Part shown: one piece after another, positions 34,481 through 45,618 of the stretch | How positions within the stretch are numbered: the stretch's first letter is position 1 | Layout of the letters: each line of letters opens with the position of its first letter | Assembly (NCBI RefSeq): GCF_001936615.1 | Contig: NZ_MLBF01000034.1 | Coordinates: 1-54,058, forward strand | DNA: 54,058 bases | Direction of reading: 5' to 3' | Origin: Desulfosporosinus metallidurans | GTDB taxonomy: Bacteria > Bacillota > Desulfitobacteriia > Desulfitobacteriales > Desulfitobacteriaceae | The notes under the pieces: model-generated | Seen by the model: only the letters and a program-made list of their open reading frames with translations | Databases searched by the model: none | What the model was told of the DNA's origin: nothing | Program-made: the position numbers and the translations under genes

Positions 34481-34683
34481 AAGGGTTGCTTTGGCGAAAA
34501 CTTTTCATGCGCTAAAACGAGGTCCACTTTGTCGTCTAATTCTCTGACGCGAACAACTCGGCAACTTCCCCACGGTTCCATTTTACCATGAGGGTGCGCG
34601 ACTTGGAAAGTGTAAGGCTTACCCATCTGTTCAATTTCAAGCTTAACCTCGTCCCAGTTTCGACCGAGCCAAGCATGTATCAT
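34471..34683 (-). CDS. Small hypothetical protein between frr and uppS (70 aa)
   Basis: The ATG overlaps the frr stop (ATGA), so it is translationally coupled and very probably real. The 70-residue product begins [20 protein letters not shown], contains [20 protein letters not shown], and ends [10 protein letters not shown]. It looks like a small single-domain alpha-beta protein. No family recognised. Its location between ribosome recycling factor and uppS is conserved, as far as I recall, only in related Clostridia. Confidence 0.75.
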   Translation of the reverse strand: MIHAWLGRNWDEVKLEIEQMGKPYTFQVAHPHGKMEPWGSCRVVRVRELDDKVDLVLAHEKFSPKQPLTP

Positions 34684-35246
34684 ACTTCCATGATTTCGCT
34701 TTCCTTGGTTTCCATCACACGTTCAATGTCTTTGATAATCTTATCTGTCATCTTCTGGACATCATCTTGGGCGCGCTTGACCTCATCTTCGGAGGCCCCG
34801 TGATCCCCGTGATCTTTCTCAAGTTTCTTAAGCTTATCATTAACATCTCGGCGCACGTTACGCACTGCAACACGCGCTTCTTCCGCTTCTTTTTTCACCT
34901 TTTTTACTAATTCCAAGCGCCGATCAGCTGTGAGTTGGGGAATCATAAGGCGAATCACAGTGCCATCACTTGACGGATTCAGTCCTAGATCGGATTTCAT
35001 AATGGCCCTTTCAATTGCGGGAAGAACGGTTTTGTCCCAAGACTGAATCACGATCATTCTTGGTTCAGGAGCAGAGATATTCGCAAGCTGATTGATAGGA
35101 GTAGGAGTCCCGTAGTATTCAACCATTACCTTGTCCAAGACACTCGGATTTGCACGACCTGCACGAATCGACGCATACTCTCGACGTAATGCTTCAACTG
35201 CTTTATGCATCCGCTCTTCTGCGTCTTTCATAACCTCGGAGATCAT
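34680..35246 (-). CDS. frr: Ribosome recycling factor
   Basis: A 188-residue [79 protein letters not shown] and the long C-terminal helix with [17 protein letters not shown]. It splits the post-termination ribosome with EF-G. The start ATG 35246 overlaps the pyrH stop (TAATG) and has GGGAGGG in front; an upstream frame of 23 codons lies within pyrH. Confidence 0.96.
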   Translation of the reverse strand: MISEVMKDAEERMHKAVEALRREYASIRAGRANPSVLDKVMVEYYGTPTPINQLANISAPEPRMIVIQSWDKTVLPAIERAIMKSDLGLNPSSDGTVIRLMIPQLTADRRLELVKKVKKEAEEARVAVRNVRRDVNDKLKKLEKDHGDHGASEDEVKRAQDDVQKMTDKIIKDIERVMETKESEIMEV

Positions 35247-35968
35247 TAGCTTTCCCTCCCAACATAAGTTCCAATAGACTCGCCCATTATAACACGCCGA
35301 ATATTGCCCTTGCACGTTAGGTCAAAAACGATAACTGGAATATTATTGTCCATGCAAAGCGAAGTCGCGGTTGAATCCATTACTCCAAGTCCTTTACTAA
35401 GGACATCGAGATAACTTAAACGGTCAAACTTCGTTGCTTGGGGATTTTTGAGCGGATCGGAATCGTAAACTCCATCTACCCGTTTGGCCATCAAAATAGC
35501 GTCCGCCTCGATCTCAGCAGCCCTTAAAGCAGCTGTGGTATCTGTCGAGAAGTAGGGATTTCCTGTTCCAGCCGCAAAAATAACAATGCGTCCTTTTTCC
35601 ATATGGCGAATAGCTCGACGTCTAATATAAGGCTCTGCAACTTGACGCATCTCGATAGCTGATAAGACTCGAGTATCAGATCCGGCCTTTTCCAAGGCAT
35701 CCTGTAAGGCCAGGGCATTCATCACTGTTGCCAACATACCCATGTAATCTGCCGTTGCACGGTCCATACCTTGGGCACTTCCCGCAATGCCACGCCATAG
35801 GTTTCCACCACCGACAACCAGGCAAACTTCAACCCCCATGCCACGAATTTCCGCTACCTGTTCTGCAACGGAAACCAGCATATCATGTTGGAGACCAAAG
35901 CCTTGAGACCCGGCAAGTGCTTCCCCGCTTATCTTAAGAACCACTCGACTATACCGAAGTTTTTCCAT
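35246..35968 (-). CDS. pyrH: UMP kinase
   Basis: A 240-residue amino-acid-kinase-fold protein: [77 protein letters not shown] and [17 protein letters not shown]. It phosphorylates UMP to UDP. GGAGG precedes the ATG. It follows tsf after a terminator-like hairpin at 36026. Confidence 0.96.
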   Translation of the reverse strand: MEKLRYSRVVLKISGEALAGSQGFGLQHDMLVSVAEQVAEIRGMGVEVCLVVGGGNLWRGIAGSAQGMDRATADYMGMLATVMNALALQDALEKAGSDTRVLSAIEMRQVAEPYIRRRAIRHMEKGRIVIFAAGTGNPYFSTDTTAALRAAEIEADAILMAKRVDGVYDSDPLKNPQATKFDRLSYLDVLSKGLGVMDSTATSLCMDNNIPVIVFDLTCKGNIRRVIMGESIGTYVGRES

Positions 35969-36025
35969 GGATTAACCTCCATCAATCCTTATTCTATGTT
36001 TAGTGGGCGAAATCCTCTCACGTTC

Positions 36026-36053
36026 GAAAAAGAGAACACCAGGGGTGTTCTCT
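36026..36053 (-). terminator. Intrinsic terminator after tsf
   Basis: Minus strand AGAGAACACC, short loop, GGTGTTCTCT, then a T run, 20 bp after the tsf stop. It lowers expression of pyrH-frr relative to rpsB-tsf. Confidence 0.85.
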
Positions 36054-36072
36054 AATAAGTTGTATGTTCGCC

Positions 36073-36726
36073 TTAACGATTTATTTCTTTCATTACATCT
36101 GCCGCAAAATCATCTTGTCGTTTCTCAATCCCTGCTCCTAATTCGTAACGGGTGAACCGACGAACAACAATGCGTTCCCCAATTTTGGCTGTTTTATCAA
36201 GCACTATATCACGCACGCTCTTATCAGGATCTTTGACAAAAGCTTGCTCCATTAAACATACTTCTTTGTAAAACTTTTCGATCCGACCTTCAACCATTTT
36301 TTCAACGATTTTCTCCGGTTTTCCTTCATTCAGAGCCTGCGCTTTTAAAATATCCTTTTCATGTTGAAGCACTTCTGGTGGTACATCTTCTTTGTTCAGA
36401 TATTGTGGGTTTGCTGCTGCAATATGCATTCCAATGTCCCGGACTAATGCTTTAAATTCATCCCCCCGAGACACAAAGTCTGTCTCACAGTTTACCTCAA
36501 CTAACACACCGATGCGTCCACCACCATGAATATAGGACTCAACTGTCCCTTCAGCCGCAATGCGCCCTTCTTTTTTAGCGGCTGCAGCAAGGCCCTTTTC
36601 ACGTAAAAAGTCACTGGCCTTTTCAATATCACAATCACACTGCGTAAGTGCTTTCTTACAATCCATCATACCCGCACCGGTACGTTCTCTGAGTTCTTTT
36701 ACTTGAGCTGCGCTTACATCTGCCAT
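36073..36726 (-). CDS. tsf: Elongation factor Ts
   Basis: A 217-residue EF-Ts: UBA-like N-terminal [20 protein letters not shown], the [20 protein letters not shown] segment, [20 protein letters not shown], and a short C-terminal domain (the usual Firmicute protein is about 290 aa, but short clostridial forms of about 215 exist). It exchanges GDP on EF-Tu. GGAGGG precedes the ATG; repeat block D lies directly upstream. Confidence 0.95.
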   Translation of the reverse strand: MADVSAAQVKELRERTGAGMMDCKKALTQCDCDIEKASDFLREKGLAAAAKKEGRIAAEGTVESYIHGGGRIGVLVEVNCETDFVSRGDEFKALVRDIGMHIAAANPQYLNKEDVPPEVLQHEKDILKAQALNEGKPEKIVEKMVEGRIEKFYKEVCLMEQAFVKDPDKSVRDIVLDKTAKIGERIVVRRFTRYELGAGIEKRQDDFAADVMKEINR

Positions 36727-36740
36727 GGTCTAATCCCTCC

Positions 36741-36888
36741 AAATTCGATGTTCGATACTCAATATTTGATGCTCGATACGTTATATTCGTTGTGCAATAG
36801 TTCGGGCACTAAGCTTAATGCACGTATTAGAGGTTCGAGGCGCGATATTCGAACCTCGAACCTCTAACCTCTAACCTAGAACATCGAG
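36741..36888. repeat. TTCGA repeat block D, between rpsB and tsf
   Basis: Several TTCGATGTTCGATACTC-type words at the tsf side, then a perfect 13-bp dyad (left arm 36827-36839, TTAGAGGTTCGAG; right arm 36855-36867) with further CCTCTAACCTCTAACC repeats up to the rpsB stop. The tsf ribosome site is directly adjacent. Confidence 0.7.
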
Positions 36889-36889
36889 T

Positions 36890-37615
36890 TTACCCTTCGA
36901 CTACTTCTCCAGCTTCCTCATCGTCATCCATATTCCCTTGTTGTCCTTCAATGATTGCATCGGCCATCTTCGCAGTGAGTAGCTTAACAGCACGAATAGC
37001 ATCATCGTTGGCCGGAATAACAACGTCAATTTCATCCGGATCACAGTTTGTATCAACAATTGCAACGATGGGGATATGCAAACGGCGAGCTTCAGCGACC
37101 GCGATACGCTCTTTACGTGGATCCACAATAAACAAAGCATCGGGAAGCTTTTTCATATTCTTGATGCCACCCAAGAAGCGTTCTAATTTCTCCATCTCAT
37201 GACGAAGTGCAGAAACTTCTTTTTTCGTAAGAACTTCGAAAACGCCCTCCGCTTCCATCCGTTCCAAAACGCGCAAACGATCGACACGTTTTTGAATTGT
37301 TTGGAAGTTTGTGAGCATCCCGCCGAGCCAACGCTCATTTACAAAATACATACCACAACGTTCCGCTTCATCCTTGACAGACTCTTGGGCTTGCTTCTTG
37401 GTACCCACGAACAGCATAGTACCGCCTTCAGTTGCAAGGTTGCGTACAAAGTTAAAGGCTTCATCCACCTTTTTAACAGTCTTTTGTAGGTCAATAATGT
37501 AGATTCCATTACGCTCCGTAAAAATATAGCGAGCCATTTTGGGATTCCAACGCCGAGTTTGATGTCCGAAATGGACACCGGCTTCCAATAATTGTTTCAT
37601 AGAAATAACTGCCAT
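36890..37615 (-). CDS. rpsB: Ribosomal protein S2
   Basis: A 241-residue S2: [80 protein letters not shown] and [20 protein letters not shown]. The acidic C-terminal tail is typical. The canonical ATG is at 37615; a TTG four codons earlier is unlikely. It heads the rpsB-tsf transcript, with a promoter at 37738 and an attenuator-like hairpin in its leader. Confidence 0.96.
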   Translation of the reverse strand: MAVISMKQLLEAGVHFGHQTRRWNPKMARYIFTERNGIYIIDLQKTVKKVDEAFNFVRNLATEGGTMLFVGTKKQAQESVKDEAERCGMYFVNERWLGGMLTNFQTIQKRVDRLRVLERMEAEGVFEVLTKKEVSALRHEMEKLERFLGGIKNMKKLPDALFIVDPRKERIAVAEARRLHIPIVAIVDTNCDPDEIDVVIPANDDAIRAVKLLTAKMADAIIEGQQGNMDDDEEAGEVVEG

Positions 37616-37662
37616 TGTGTCTACCAACTCTCTTTTGTTTTTTTCCTCCGCAGGTTCATCTT

Positions 37663-37698
37663 AAAACGCCCCTTGCCTCCCGACAAGGAACTGGCGCC
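37663..37698 (-). promoter_or_regulatory. Attenuator-like hairpin in the rpsB leader
   Basis: Minus-strand segments CGCC and CCTTG pair with CAAGG and GGCG around an 8-nt loop, followed by TTTT. It lies about 50 nt before the rpsB start and about 40 nt after the promoter, the geometry of a leader terminator or S2 autoregulatory site. Confidence 0.5.
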
Positions 37699-37737
37699 TT
37701 AATCCCTCTGCGTGAGTCATTTAATCATACTGTGAAT

Positions 37738-37766
37738 AGATTAGCACATTTCTAAGGGTATTGCAA
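37738..37766 (-). promoter_or_regulatory. SigA-type promoter of rpsB
   Basis: Minus strand TTGCAA, 17-bp spacer, TAATCT. It ends 7 bp from the stop codon of the upstream membrane-protein gene, leaving a leader of about 115 nt. Confidence 0.7.
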
Positions 37767-37772
37767 CGAATG

Positions 37773-38228
37773 TTAATTCAAGCCAGCATAACTTTCCAGG
37801 TTTGAACGCAACTCGTACTGCCGAATAAAATTCTCCAAATCACTCATTAGCTCGGGGAAGGGGAAATATAATTCATTCACGTAATAAAACACGTCTTTAG
37901 TACGAATCTGAGCAACTTCTCGTCCATTTCCATCAAAGTAAAAAGCAACTCGTCGAATATCCTGGGGTTTTAAGGTATGCTCTCCCAGCAGCGAGCCGAA
38001 TACAATCTGGGAGTCCTTGATTTGCACGTGTTTGCTCTTCCCGATAATCCACAAGGCCAAAATTCCAAGCCCTGATGCAACGTATATCCCAAGGAGTATG
38101 ATGACTTCCATACTCGGTAGCTTCTTGATGAGGTTCACACTACCTATGATAAGTGGATAAAGGATAAGAAACGCGATGCCGGGCACGAAAAGTGGTTTCA
38201 GTCGGTAAACGTAATCATGTTCATCCAT
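37773..38228 (-). CDS. Membrane protein with PH-like domain, unknown function
   Basis: A 151-residue protein with two N-terminal membrane helices (VPGIAFLILYPLIIGSVNLI and VIILLGIYVASGLGILALWI) and a cytoplasmic beta-rich domain of about 85 residues (KHVQIKDSQIVFGSLLGEHT, VAFYFDGNGREVAQIRTKD). This layout is that of bacterial PH-like membrane proteins. It follows codY by 25 bp on the same strand, but no function is known. GGAGGG precedes the ATG. Confidence 0.7.
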   Translation of the reverse strand: MDEHDYVYRLKPLFVPGIAFLILYPLIIGSVNLIKKLPSMEVIILLGIYVASGLGILALWIIGKSKHVQIKDSQIVFGSLLGEHTLKPQDIRRVAFYFDGNGREVAQIRTKDVFYYVNELYFPFPELMSDLENFIRQYELRSNLESYAGLN

Positions 38229-38253
38229 GAAATTACCCTCCTGTTAAAACGAT

Positions 38254-39048
38254 CTACTTTGTGCGTTTGACATGCTTATCCAGTTCATCAAGTAAATAAT
38301 CGTTAAGAACTCGAATATACGTACCTTTCATCCCTAACGACTTCGATTCAATCACACCCGCTGACTCAAATTTGCGTAGAGCGTTGACAATAACAGAACG
38401 AGTAATCCCAACTCGATCCGCAATTTTACTCGCAACGAGTAGTCCTTCTCCTCCACCTAATTCCGCGAAGATATGTTCTACTGCTTCAAGTTCAGAATAG
38501 GACAGGGTCCCGACGGCAATTTGGACGGCCGCCTTTTTTCGCGCTTCTTCTTCTGCTCGTTCCGCCTTAACTCTTAAAATCTCCATACCCACCACCGTTG
38601 TGCCGTATTCGGCGAGTACGAGATCTTCTTCTTTGAAATCTTCATCATATTTTGCCAAAACTAGAGTCCCGACACGTTCGCCCCCACCCAATATAGGTAC
38701 AATGGTTGTAATTTTATTGTTAAATTGACAGGGCATATTATTATCAAAAACACAGCCATTGGCAACCTGAGTGGTATTCGTTTTTGTCTCGCTGATTTTC
38801 ATCAGACCATCATTATAACTTTCCGGGAAGCGCTCAGAATGAACGACAATATCTTCCATTGATCCGCACACAAAATGGTCCATAAAACTATAGCCTAGGA
38901 TCTTTCCGCGTCGGCCAACAATATAACAATTGGCAGTCACGGCTTTACAAAGCACTTTCGCCATTTCTTCAAAATCGACCGGGTTTCCTGCTGCACGCTG
39001 GATCAGCTTATTAATCGTCCTAATTTTTTCTAACAATGTTGTTTCCAT
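38254..39048 (-). CDS. codY: Global transcriptional regulator CodY
   Basis: A 264-residue CodY: METTLLEKIRTINKLIQRAA, GAF domain with LCKAVTANCYIVGRRGKILG, and winged-helix HTH SKIADRVGITRSVIVNALRK followed by FESAGVIESKSLGMKGTYIR. It senses branched-chain amino acids and GTP and represses nutrient-scavenging genes. The ATG at 39048 gives the family N terminus; GGAGGATC is 13 bp away, and a longer frame starting at 39078 cannot be excluded. It closes the xerC-hslV-hslU-codY operon, as in Bacillus. Confidence 0.95.
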   Translation of the reverse strand: METTLLEKIRTINKLIQRAAGNPVDFEEMAKVLCKAVTANCYIVGRRGKILGYSFMDHFVCGSMEDIVVHSERFPESYNDGLMKISETKTNTTQVANGCVFDNNMPCQFNNKITTIVPILGGGERVGTLVLAKYDEDFKEEDLVLAEYGTTVVGMEILRVKAERAEEEARKKAAVQIAVGTLSYSELEAVEHIFAELGGGEGLLVASKIADRVGITRSVIVNALRKFESAGVIESKSLGMKGTYIRVLNDYLLDELDKHVKRTK

Positions 39049-39101
39049 AAGTTTTGATGATCCTCCTTTAATTTGCATCTTTTTTGACTATAATCGGACA
39101 T

Positions 39102-40487
39102 CTATAAAATATATCTCGCTAAATCTTGATTTTGAACCACATTACCTAAGCGTTGTTGGACATACTCTCGATTGATAGTCACTGTATAATCGTCCGGCAG
39201 TTCTGAAGCTTCAAAGGATAATTCCTCTAAAACCTTTTCCACTATCGTGTGGAGTCGACGTGCTCCGATGTTTTCAGCCGTTGAATTTACTTGATAGGCA
39301 ACCTCTGCCAATTCGTCAATAGCATTCTCTGTAAAATCTACTTTTATCCCTTCAGTACCCAATAATGCACTATATTGTTTTATCAAGGAGGATTGGGGTT
39401 CTGTAAGAATACGTTTGAAATCAGCCACACTTAATGATTCAAGTTCCACACGGATAGGAAATCTTCCCTGAAGTTCAGGAATAAGGTCAGACGGCTTGCT
39501 AAGATGAAAAGCTCCGGCTGCAATAAACAAGATATGGTCGGTTTTAACTGGCCCATACTTTGTCACGACAGTTGATCCCTCAACGATCGGAAGAATGTCA
39601 CGCTGCACCCCACCCCTCGAAACATCCGGGCCACCCGCACCTTCTCGTCCTGCAATCTTGTCAATTTCATCTAAGAAAACGATTCCCTCGTGCTCTGTTC
39701 TACGAATCGCCTCCTGAACCGCTTCTTCTTGGTCAATTAAGTTTTGAGCTTCTTCATGAATTAAGATCTTACGCGCTTCGCGCACGGTTACTTTTCTGTT
39801 TTTGTGCTTCTTCGGTAGTAATCCAGACATCATATCCTGAATATTTAAGCCCATCTCCATCATGTTGTTGTTGCCCAACATATCGGAAAGAGGCGTGCTT
39901 TCTTCAACCGAAATCTCAATAACCCGCTCTTCAAGCTCCCCAAGGCGCAAGTGTTCTGCTACTAGCTTGCGTTCTTGCTCAATTTGGGGAGAAACTTCAA
40001 TTTTCTTTTCTTGATCAGAAGCCTGACCAAACAACATCTGAAAAGGATTGCTTGATGAACTCTCAGAACGTTTTTCGGGAACCAACAATTCGACTAAGCG
40101 TTTCTCAGCGTTAACCGCCGCCTGAGCCTGAACCTGTTCTGTGCGTTCCGCCTTCACCATACGCAAGGAGATTTCGACCAAGTCTCGAATGATGGCTTCC
40201 ACATCCCGTCCTACATAACCCACTTCCGTAAATTTTGTAGCTTCAATCTTTATGAATGGGGCACGAACTAGTTTTGCTAACCGTCGGGCAATCTCTGTCT
40301 TCCCCACCCCGGTTGGGCCAATCATCAAAATATTTTTGGGTATAATTTCTTCTTGCAATTGCTCTGGCAAACAAGAACGTCGATAACGATTACGCAAAGC
40401 AACCGCAACAGCACGTTTAGCTGCATTTTGCCCTACAATGTCCCGATCTAATTCACGAACAATTTCCCTCGGAGTCAAATGATCCAT
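39102..40487 (-). CDS. hslU: HslU (ClpY) ATPase subunit of the HslUV protease
   Basis: A 461-residue AAA+ protein: [20 protein letters not shown], Walker [20 protein letters not shown], the pore GYVGRD, a long I-domain (about 140-255), Walker [14 protein letters not shown], sensor and C-terminal [16 protein letters not shown]. It unfolds substrates for HslV. The ATG follows GGGGGTGA at 5 bp; it is 11 bp after hslV. Confidence 0.95.
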   Translation of the reverse strand: MDHLTPREIVRELDRDIVGQNAAKRAVAVALRNRYRRSCLPEQLQEEIIPKNILMIGPTGVGKTEIARRLAKLVRAPFIKIEATKFTEVGYVGRDVEAIIRDLVEISLRMVKAERTEQVQAQAAVNAEKRLVELLVPEKRSESSSSNPFQMLFGQASDQEKKIEVSPQIEQERKLVAEHLRLGELEERVIEISVEESTPLSDMLGNNNMMEMGLNIQDMMSGLLPKKHKNRKVTVREARKILIHEEAQNLIDQEEAVQEAIRRTEHEGIVFLDEIDKIAGREGAGGPDVSRGGVQRDILPIVEGSTVVTKYGPVKTDHILFIAAGAFHLSKPSDLIPELQGRFPIRVELESLSVADFKRILTEPQSSLIKQYSALLGTEGIKVDFTENAIDELAEVAYQVNSTAENIGARRLHTIVEKVLEELSFEASELPDDYTVTINREYVQQRLGNVVQNQDLARYIL

Positions 40488-40498
40488 AGTCTCACCCC

Positions 40499-41029
40499 CT
40501 ACAACTCTTCCACGTTAATTTGATCATTAGTATAAACACAAATTGAAGCGGATACTAGCATCGCCTCTCGGACGATCTCCGTCGACGTCATATCAGTATG
40601 CTTTACTAATGCTCGGGCGGCAGCCAACGCATAATTTCCACCAGACCCGATCGCAGCAATACCATCGTCAGGTTCAATGACTTCACCCGAACCGGATAAG
40701 ATTAAAAGATTTTGAGCGTCCGCAACTAAAAGTAATGCTTCAAGGTTTTTCAGCATTTTGTCCGTCCGCCATTCCTTCGCGAGTTCGACAGCCGCACGCT
40801 GAAGATTCCCGTGATACTCCTCAAGTTTTTGTTCGAACTTATCAAAGAGTGTAAACGCATCTGCAACGGATCCCGCAAAACCTGCAATCACTTTACCGTG
40901 AAACAAGCTACGGACTTTTCGGGCGGTATGTTTCATGATGGTCGCCTGCCCAAAGGTAACTTGTCCGTCACCTGCTATAGATACGTGTTCCCCTTTTTTT
41001 ACTGCGACAATAGTTGTTGCGTGAAACAT
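40499..41029 (-). CDS. hslV: HslV (ClpQ/CodW) peptidase subunit
   Basis: A 176-residue proteasome-beta-like protein beginning [20 protein letters not shown]. The threonine pair TT matches the catalytic N terminus of HslV; a four-residue leader (MFHA) must be removed, as in other Firmicute HslV/CodW forms. The [19 protein letters not shown] and [15 protein letters not shown] motifs are present. It is the proteolytic partner of HslU. Strong GGGGGGG ribosome site upstream. Confidence 0.94.
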   Translation of the reverse strand: MFHATTIVAVKKGEHVSIAGDGQVTFGQATIMKHTARKVRSLFHGKVIAGFAGSVADAFTLFDKFEQKLEEYHGNLQRAAVELAKEWRTDKMLKNLEALLLVADAQNLLILSGSGEVIEPDDGIAAIGSGGNYALAAARALVKHTDMTSTEIVREAMLVSASICVYTNDQINVEEL

Positions 41030-41128
41030 AAATAACCCCCCCCCTTCTAAGAAGTTTACTCGGGCATATTCAGTGTGTCAAGTTAAATTGTAGTCAATTT
41101 ACAACTTTTTGAGAAAATTCATTGTATC

Positions 41129-42034
41129 TTATGGGATATTTCGGTTTTTGGCTCGAGGATGTGCCTCAACATAAACCTCTTTTACTCGTTCTCGGGTAAG
41201 GTGCGTGTAAATTTGGGTCGACGAAAGTTTCTGATGTCCCAGTAACTCCTGTACACTTCTCAAATCCGCTCCCCCATCCAACAAATGAGTGGCAAAGGAA
41301 TGGCGGAGCATATGCGGATGCACGTGTTGTTCCAAGCTGACCTTGGCGACCAGTTTATTTAGAATCCGCCGGATCGATCGGTCGGATAAACGCGTCCCCT
41401 TGTAGTTAAGGAGAAGAACTGGATTATGATCTGAGCGCATCTTAAGATAGCTCTCGATAGCCTGAATCGCATAGTTAGTCACTGGGATCACACGCTCCTT
41501 GTTCCCCTTCCCAAGGACTCGAATCAACCCGTTCTCCAAATCTAAATTCTCTCGATTTAAGCCTACCAACTCACTGACCCTCAGCCCCGAGCCATAGAGC
41601 AGCTCCATAATAACTTGATCGCGAGAACCCAGTAACTTGGTACAATCCGACGCCTTAAGCAGCCCCTCAACCTGGTCCAAATAAAGAAAATGCGGGAGTT
41701 TTCGTCCTAATTTCGGACTTGCTACCCGCTGGACCGGATTGATCTCCAGTATTTCTTTGCGACATAAGAATTTGAAAAACGATCGTAAGGCCGCAAGCTT
41801 TCTGGCCATGCTTTTTCTTGCCAAACCGTGTTCTGCCAAGACGCCCAGAAAACTACGTACGATGTAAACGTCAATCACATCCACCGTGAGGGATTCAGGT
41901 TCCACACCCTGTTCGAGAGCTGCAAATCGGAAAAACTGTCCTAGATCAGTTTGATAAGCAACTACGGTATGCTCTGATCGATTTTGAGAATATTGGTGAC
42001 CAGCAAATAAACTTAATGCTTCATCCGCTAGCAC
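41129..42034 (-). CDS. xerC: Tyrosine recombinase XerC
   Basis: A 301-residue tyrosine recombinase: N-terminal SAM-like domain (HQYSQNRSEHTVVAYQTDLG), catalytic arginine in LYGSGLRVSELVGL, HPHMLRHSFATHLLDGGADL with HxxR, LLGHQKLSSTQIYTHLTRER with the nucleophile tyrosine. It resolves chromosome dimers at dif. The GTG at 42034 follows GGGGAGG at 7 bp and is preferred over an in-frame upstream codon within trmFO. Operon neighbours trmFO and hslV match the Bacillus codV locus. Confidence 0.93.
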   Translation of the reverse strand: MLADEALSLFAGHQYSQNRSEHTVVAYQTDLGQFFRFAALEQGVEPESLTVDVIDVYIVRSFLGVLAEHGLARKSMARKLAALRSFFKFLCRKEILEINPVQRVASPKLGRKLPHFLYLDQVEGLLKASDCTKLLGSRDQVIMELLYGSGLRVSELVGLNRENLDLENGLIRVLGKGNKERVIPVTNYAIQAIESYLKMRSDHNPVLLLNYKGTRLSDRSIRRILNKLVAKVSLEQHVHPHMLRHSFATHLLDGGADLRSVQELLGHQKLSSTQIYTHLTRERVKEVYVEAHPRAKNRNIP

Positions 42035-42038
42035 AAGC

Positions 42039-43355
42039 TTACCTCCCCAAATCCTCAAACGAGCAGAACTCACTTAACGACTCCAAAGCCCGTTCTGAAA
42101 TTTTTGCGTTTTTCTCACGCTTATCCCGTATCCGTTTTGTCAAGGGCGGAAGTAACCCAAAGTTAATATTCATCGGTTGAAAACTCTGACTTGGAGAGCC
42201 CTCCAAATGACGAGCCAATCCCCCTAACGTCGTTTCAGCAGGAAAAACCAGGGTATCCATCTGTTTTAGCCTCCGCCAAGCATTAAGCCCGGCCATAAGC
42301 CCGCTAGCAGCCGATTCTACATATCCCTCGACCCCTGTCATTTGACCGGCAAAAAAGAGAGACGGTTTTATACTTAAACTAAAATCTGCTTTAAGAACCT
42401 TTGGAGCATTGAGAAACGTATTCCTGTGCATCACGCCAAAACGAACAAACTCGGCATTTTCCAGACCAGGTATCAGCGAAAATACACGTTTTTGTTCCCC
42501 CCATTTTAAATGCGTCTGAAATCCCACTAGGTTAAAGAGTGTTCCGGCTTGATTTTCCTTACGCAGCTGTACAACGGCATAGGACTTTTGCCCAGTGCGA
42601 GGATCCTGCAATCCAACCGGCTTTAAGGGACCAAACGTCAGAGTCTGAGGGCCACGCTGAGCCATTACTTCTACAGGCAGACACCCTTCAAAAACCTTAC
42701 CTTGTTCAAAACCTTGGACTTCAGCCGTTTCCGCCTGTTGTAAGGCATTGTAAAACGTTTCATACTCTTCTCGAGTCATGGGACAGTTCAGGTAATCTGC
42801 TTCTCCCTTGTCGTAGCGGGAAGCCCAAAAAGCCTTGTTTAAATCGATTGATTCCAGCGTGACGATCGGGGCGGCCGCATCGTAAAAGGAAAGTGCCTGC
42901 TCTCCAGTTAAGCGCAGGATATCTCCAGCTAAATCATCGGAAGTCAAAGGACCACTGGCGACGATCGCGATTCCTTCATCTGGAAGGCAATGCACTTCTT
43001 CCCGATGAACACTGACGTTCTGATGTTGTTCCAGTCGTTCCGTGACTTCCGCCGAAAATAGGATCCGATCAACTGCTAAAGCGCCACCAGCGGGAACTGC
43101 GTGATGATCTGCTGCACTCATAATGAGAGATCCTATACGACGCATTTCTTCCTTTAATAGCCCCACCGCATTTTCCAATCCAGCTCCCCGCAGCGAGTTG
43201 CTGCAAACCAGTTCTGCAAATTTATCTGATTGATGAGCGGGAGTCGATCTGATCGGGCGCATTTCATATAAATCGACCATGACACCACGTTCCGCTAATT
43301 GCCAAGCAGCTTCTGAACCTGCAAGGCCTGCTCCAATGACAGTAATACGCTGCAT
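42039..43355 (-). CDS. trmFO: tRNA U54 methyltransferase TrmFO (folate- and FAD-dependent)
   Basis: A 438-residue GidA-related flavoprotein: [59 protein letters not shown] and the closing [20 protein letters not shown]. It makes ribothymidine 54 in tRNA using methylene-tetrahydrofolate. The start is the ATG at 43355 behind AAAGGG; an in-frame GTG four codons earlier overlaps the topA stop. Confidence 0.94.
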   Translation of the reverse strand: MQRITVIGAGLAGSEAAWQLAERGVMVDLYEMRPIRSTPAHQSDKFAELVCSNSLRGAGLENAVGLLKEEMRRIGSLIMSAADHHAVPAGGALAVDRILFSAEVTERLEQHQNVSVHREEVHCLPDEGIAIVASGPLTSDDLAGDILRLTGEQALSFYDAAAPIVTLESIDLNKAFWASRYDKGEADYLNCPMTREEYETFYNALQQAETAEVQGFEQGKVFEGCLPVEVMAQRGPQTLTFGPLKPVGLQDPRTGQKSYAVVQLRKENQAGTLFNLVGFQTHLKWGEQKRVFSLIPGLENAEFVRFGVMHRNTFLNAPKVLKADFSLSIKPSLFFAGQMTGVEGYVESAASGLMAGLNAWRRLKQMDTLVFPAETTLGGLARHLEGSPSQSFQPMNINFGLLPPLTKRIRDKREKNAKISERALESLSEFCSFEDLGR

Positions 43356-43363
43356 GTACCCTT

Positions 43364-45454
43364 TCACCCTTCTTCAATCACTTTTGTATAGCGACATTCC
43401 CGATTCGTGCAGACCATTTTCTTTTGTCGTTTCGACGATTTAATCACCATCAATTGTTGACACTCCGGACAAGGGTCTGGGGCTGGCATCTCCCACGAAA
43501 CAAAGTCACATTCTGGATAAGCGCTGCACCCGTAAAACTTTCGCCCTTTCTTGGAGCGGCGAACCACGAGGGGTTTAGAACATTTCGGACAATTTAAGCC
43601 TGCTTCTTCGAACAGGGGTTTTGTATTTCGACACTCTGGAAAACCCGGACAAGCTAGGAATTTACCGTAGCGCCCCATTTTGATCACCATATTGCGACCG
43701 CAGTTCTCACAGATTTCATCTGAGATCTGATCCTCAATTTTCACCTTGCCAATTTTCTCTTCCGCCAGTGCCAAAGTTATTGAGAATGGCGTGTAATAAT
43801 CCCCAACCACTGACTTCCAAGACGCAGTCCCTTCTTCGATTAAATCGAGCTTTTCTTCCAAATTGGCTGTAAACTCTAGATTCAAAATATCAGGGAAATA
43901 CTCTTTTAGTAAGTTGATTACGATCTCTCCAAGTTCTGTAGGAAGAAGCTGTTTTTCCTCTTTCACAACATACCCTCGAGTTTGTATCGTTTCAATGGTC
44001 GGCGCATAAGTGCTCGGCCTTCCAATTCCCTCCTCCTCCATCTTGCGAACGAGAGAGGCCTCCGTGAAGCGCGGTGGAGGTTCCGTAAAGTGTTGTTTCT
44101 CTTGGATTTTGATAACCTTTAGGATTTCTCCCGGCAAAATCGAAAGCGTCAAGGAACTTTGTTCTTCATCGATTGAGTCGCCTTCGTCCTTTCCTTCTTC
44201 GTAGACCGCTAAAAACCCCGGAAAACGTATCGTTGAGGCATTCGCTCGAAACAAGTAGTCACTCACGAGAACATCGACCGCCAAAGTATCCATGACTGCC
44301 ACACTCATCTGACTGGCAATAAAGCGTTCCCAAATCAACCGATATAAGCGCAATTGATCTCTTGATAAAATCCCCTTTAAAGAATCCGGAGTCCGCAAAG
44401 CCGAAGTAGGGCGGATTGCTTCATGTGCTTCCTGGGCCCGTCCCTTACTGGTGAACTGGCGTGGTTCTGGGGGATAATAGTCCATTCCATATTGGGACAG
44501 AATCCATTCCTTCGCCTCAGCTTGTGCCGATTCAGCAATCTTGACTGAATCGGTACGCATGTAGGTGATTAAACCGACAGTTCCTTCTTTTCCGAGGTCA
44601 AGACCCTCATACAATTGTTGCGCTAACATCATAGTGCGCTTAGGTGAAAAACTCAATTTTCGATGCGCTTCTTGCTGCAAACTGCTCGTAATAAAGGGAG
44701 GCGCGGGGAGCCTTTTCTTTTCTTTGGTACGCACATCGGAAACTTGAAACTCTTTTCCCTTTAGATCCTCTAAAACGGTTTCCATTTCTGCTTTCGAAGA
44801 AATAGATACTTTTTGCCCTGATTTCTTTAAAAGCTTAGCCAAAAACTTCCCACCGGCCGCTTGGAGGTTAGCCATTAAACTCCAATACTCTTCAGAAACA
44901 AAAGCCCTAATTTGATCTTCTCGGTCTTCAATCAAACGAACCGCCACAGATTGCACCCTGCCGGCGCTTAACCCTTTCTTGATTTTCCGCCATAGCAACG
45001 GGCTTAATTGGTAGCCGACTAATCGATCCAAGACCCGACGGGCTTGCTGTGCATCCACTCGATTTAGATCAATCTGACGGGGATGCTTAATCGCCGCTTG
45101 TATGGCCGTTTTCGTTATTTCATGGAATTCGATCCGATTTTTATCCTCTTGGCTAAGTCCTAACAAATAGGACAGATGCCAGGCAATTGCTTCCCCCTCA
45201 CGGTCCGGGTCAGAGGCCAGAAATACTTTATCCGCCCCTTTAGCCGCTGCACGCAGATCCTTAATCAAATCTCCTCGCCCGCGAATCGCAATATATTTCG
45301 GCTCAAAGTCGTTTTCTAAATTCACGCCCAATTGACTTTTTGGTAAATCCCGCAAATGTCCCATCGATGCTTTCACCGTGTAACGACTTCCTAAAAATTT
45401 GCTGATGGACTTTGCCTTAGCGGGCGACTCTACAATAACAAGCGTTTTAGACAC
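43364..45454 (-). CDS. topA: DNA topoisomerase I
   Basis: A 696-residue type IA topoisomerase: Toprim domain [19 protein letters not shown] with [12 protein letters not shown], active-site tyrosine in [36 protein letters not shown], and three C-terminal zinc fingers ([40 protein letters not shown]). It relaxes negative supercoils. The start is GTG at 45454 after GAGGTGA. It lies in the conserved dprA-topA-trmFO order. Confidence 0.96.
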   Translation of the reverse strand: MSKTLVIVESPAKAKSISKFLGSRYTVKASMGHLRDLPKSQLGVNLENDFEPKYIAIRGRGDLIKDLRAAAKGADKVFLASDPDREGEAIAWHLSYLLGLSQEDKNRIEFHEITKTAIQAAIKHPRQIDLNRVDAQQARRVLDRLVGYQLSPLLWRKIKKGLSAGRVQSVAVRLIEDREDQIRAFVSEEYWSLMANLQAAGGKFLAKLLKKSGQKVSISSKAEMETVLEDLKGKEFQVSDVRTKEKKRLPAPPFITSSLQQEAHRKLSFSPKRTMMLAQQLYEGLDLGKEGTVGLITYMRTDSVKIAESAQAEAKEWILSQYGMDYYPPEPRQFTSKGRAQEAHEAIRPTSALRTPDSLKGILSRDQLRLYRLIWERFIASQMSVAVMDTLAVDVLVSDYLFRANASTIRFPGFLAVYEEGKDEGDSIDEEQSSLTLSILPGEILKVIKIQEKQHFTEPPPRFTEASLVRKMEEEGIGRPSTYAPTIETIQTRGYVVKEEKQLLPTELGEIVINLLKEYFPDILNLEFTANLEEKLDLIEEGTASWKSVVGDYYTPFSITLALAEEKIGKVKIEDQISDEICENCGRNMVIKMGRYGKFLACPGFPECRNTKPLFEEAGLNCPKCSKPLVVRRSKKGRKFYGCSAYPECDFVSWEMPAPDPCPECQQLMVIKSSKRQKKMVCTNRECRYTKVIEEG

Positions 45455-45618
45455 AATTTCACCTCAAAATAAAGTAAAAAAAGTTACTATCCGTCATTCA
45501 GGTTATTCCTTTTTTTCACTTTCTTAATGTCCAATCAGAAATCCGACTGGATTATTATAAGCACTTAAGTAGCGTTGATAAAACTAAGCCCTATATTAAC
45601 GCCTTTTCCATAGTATGT

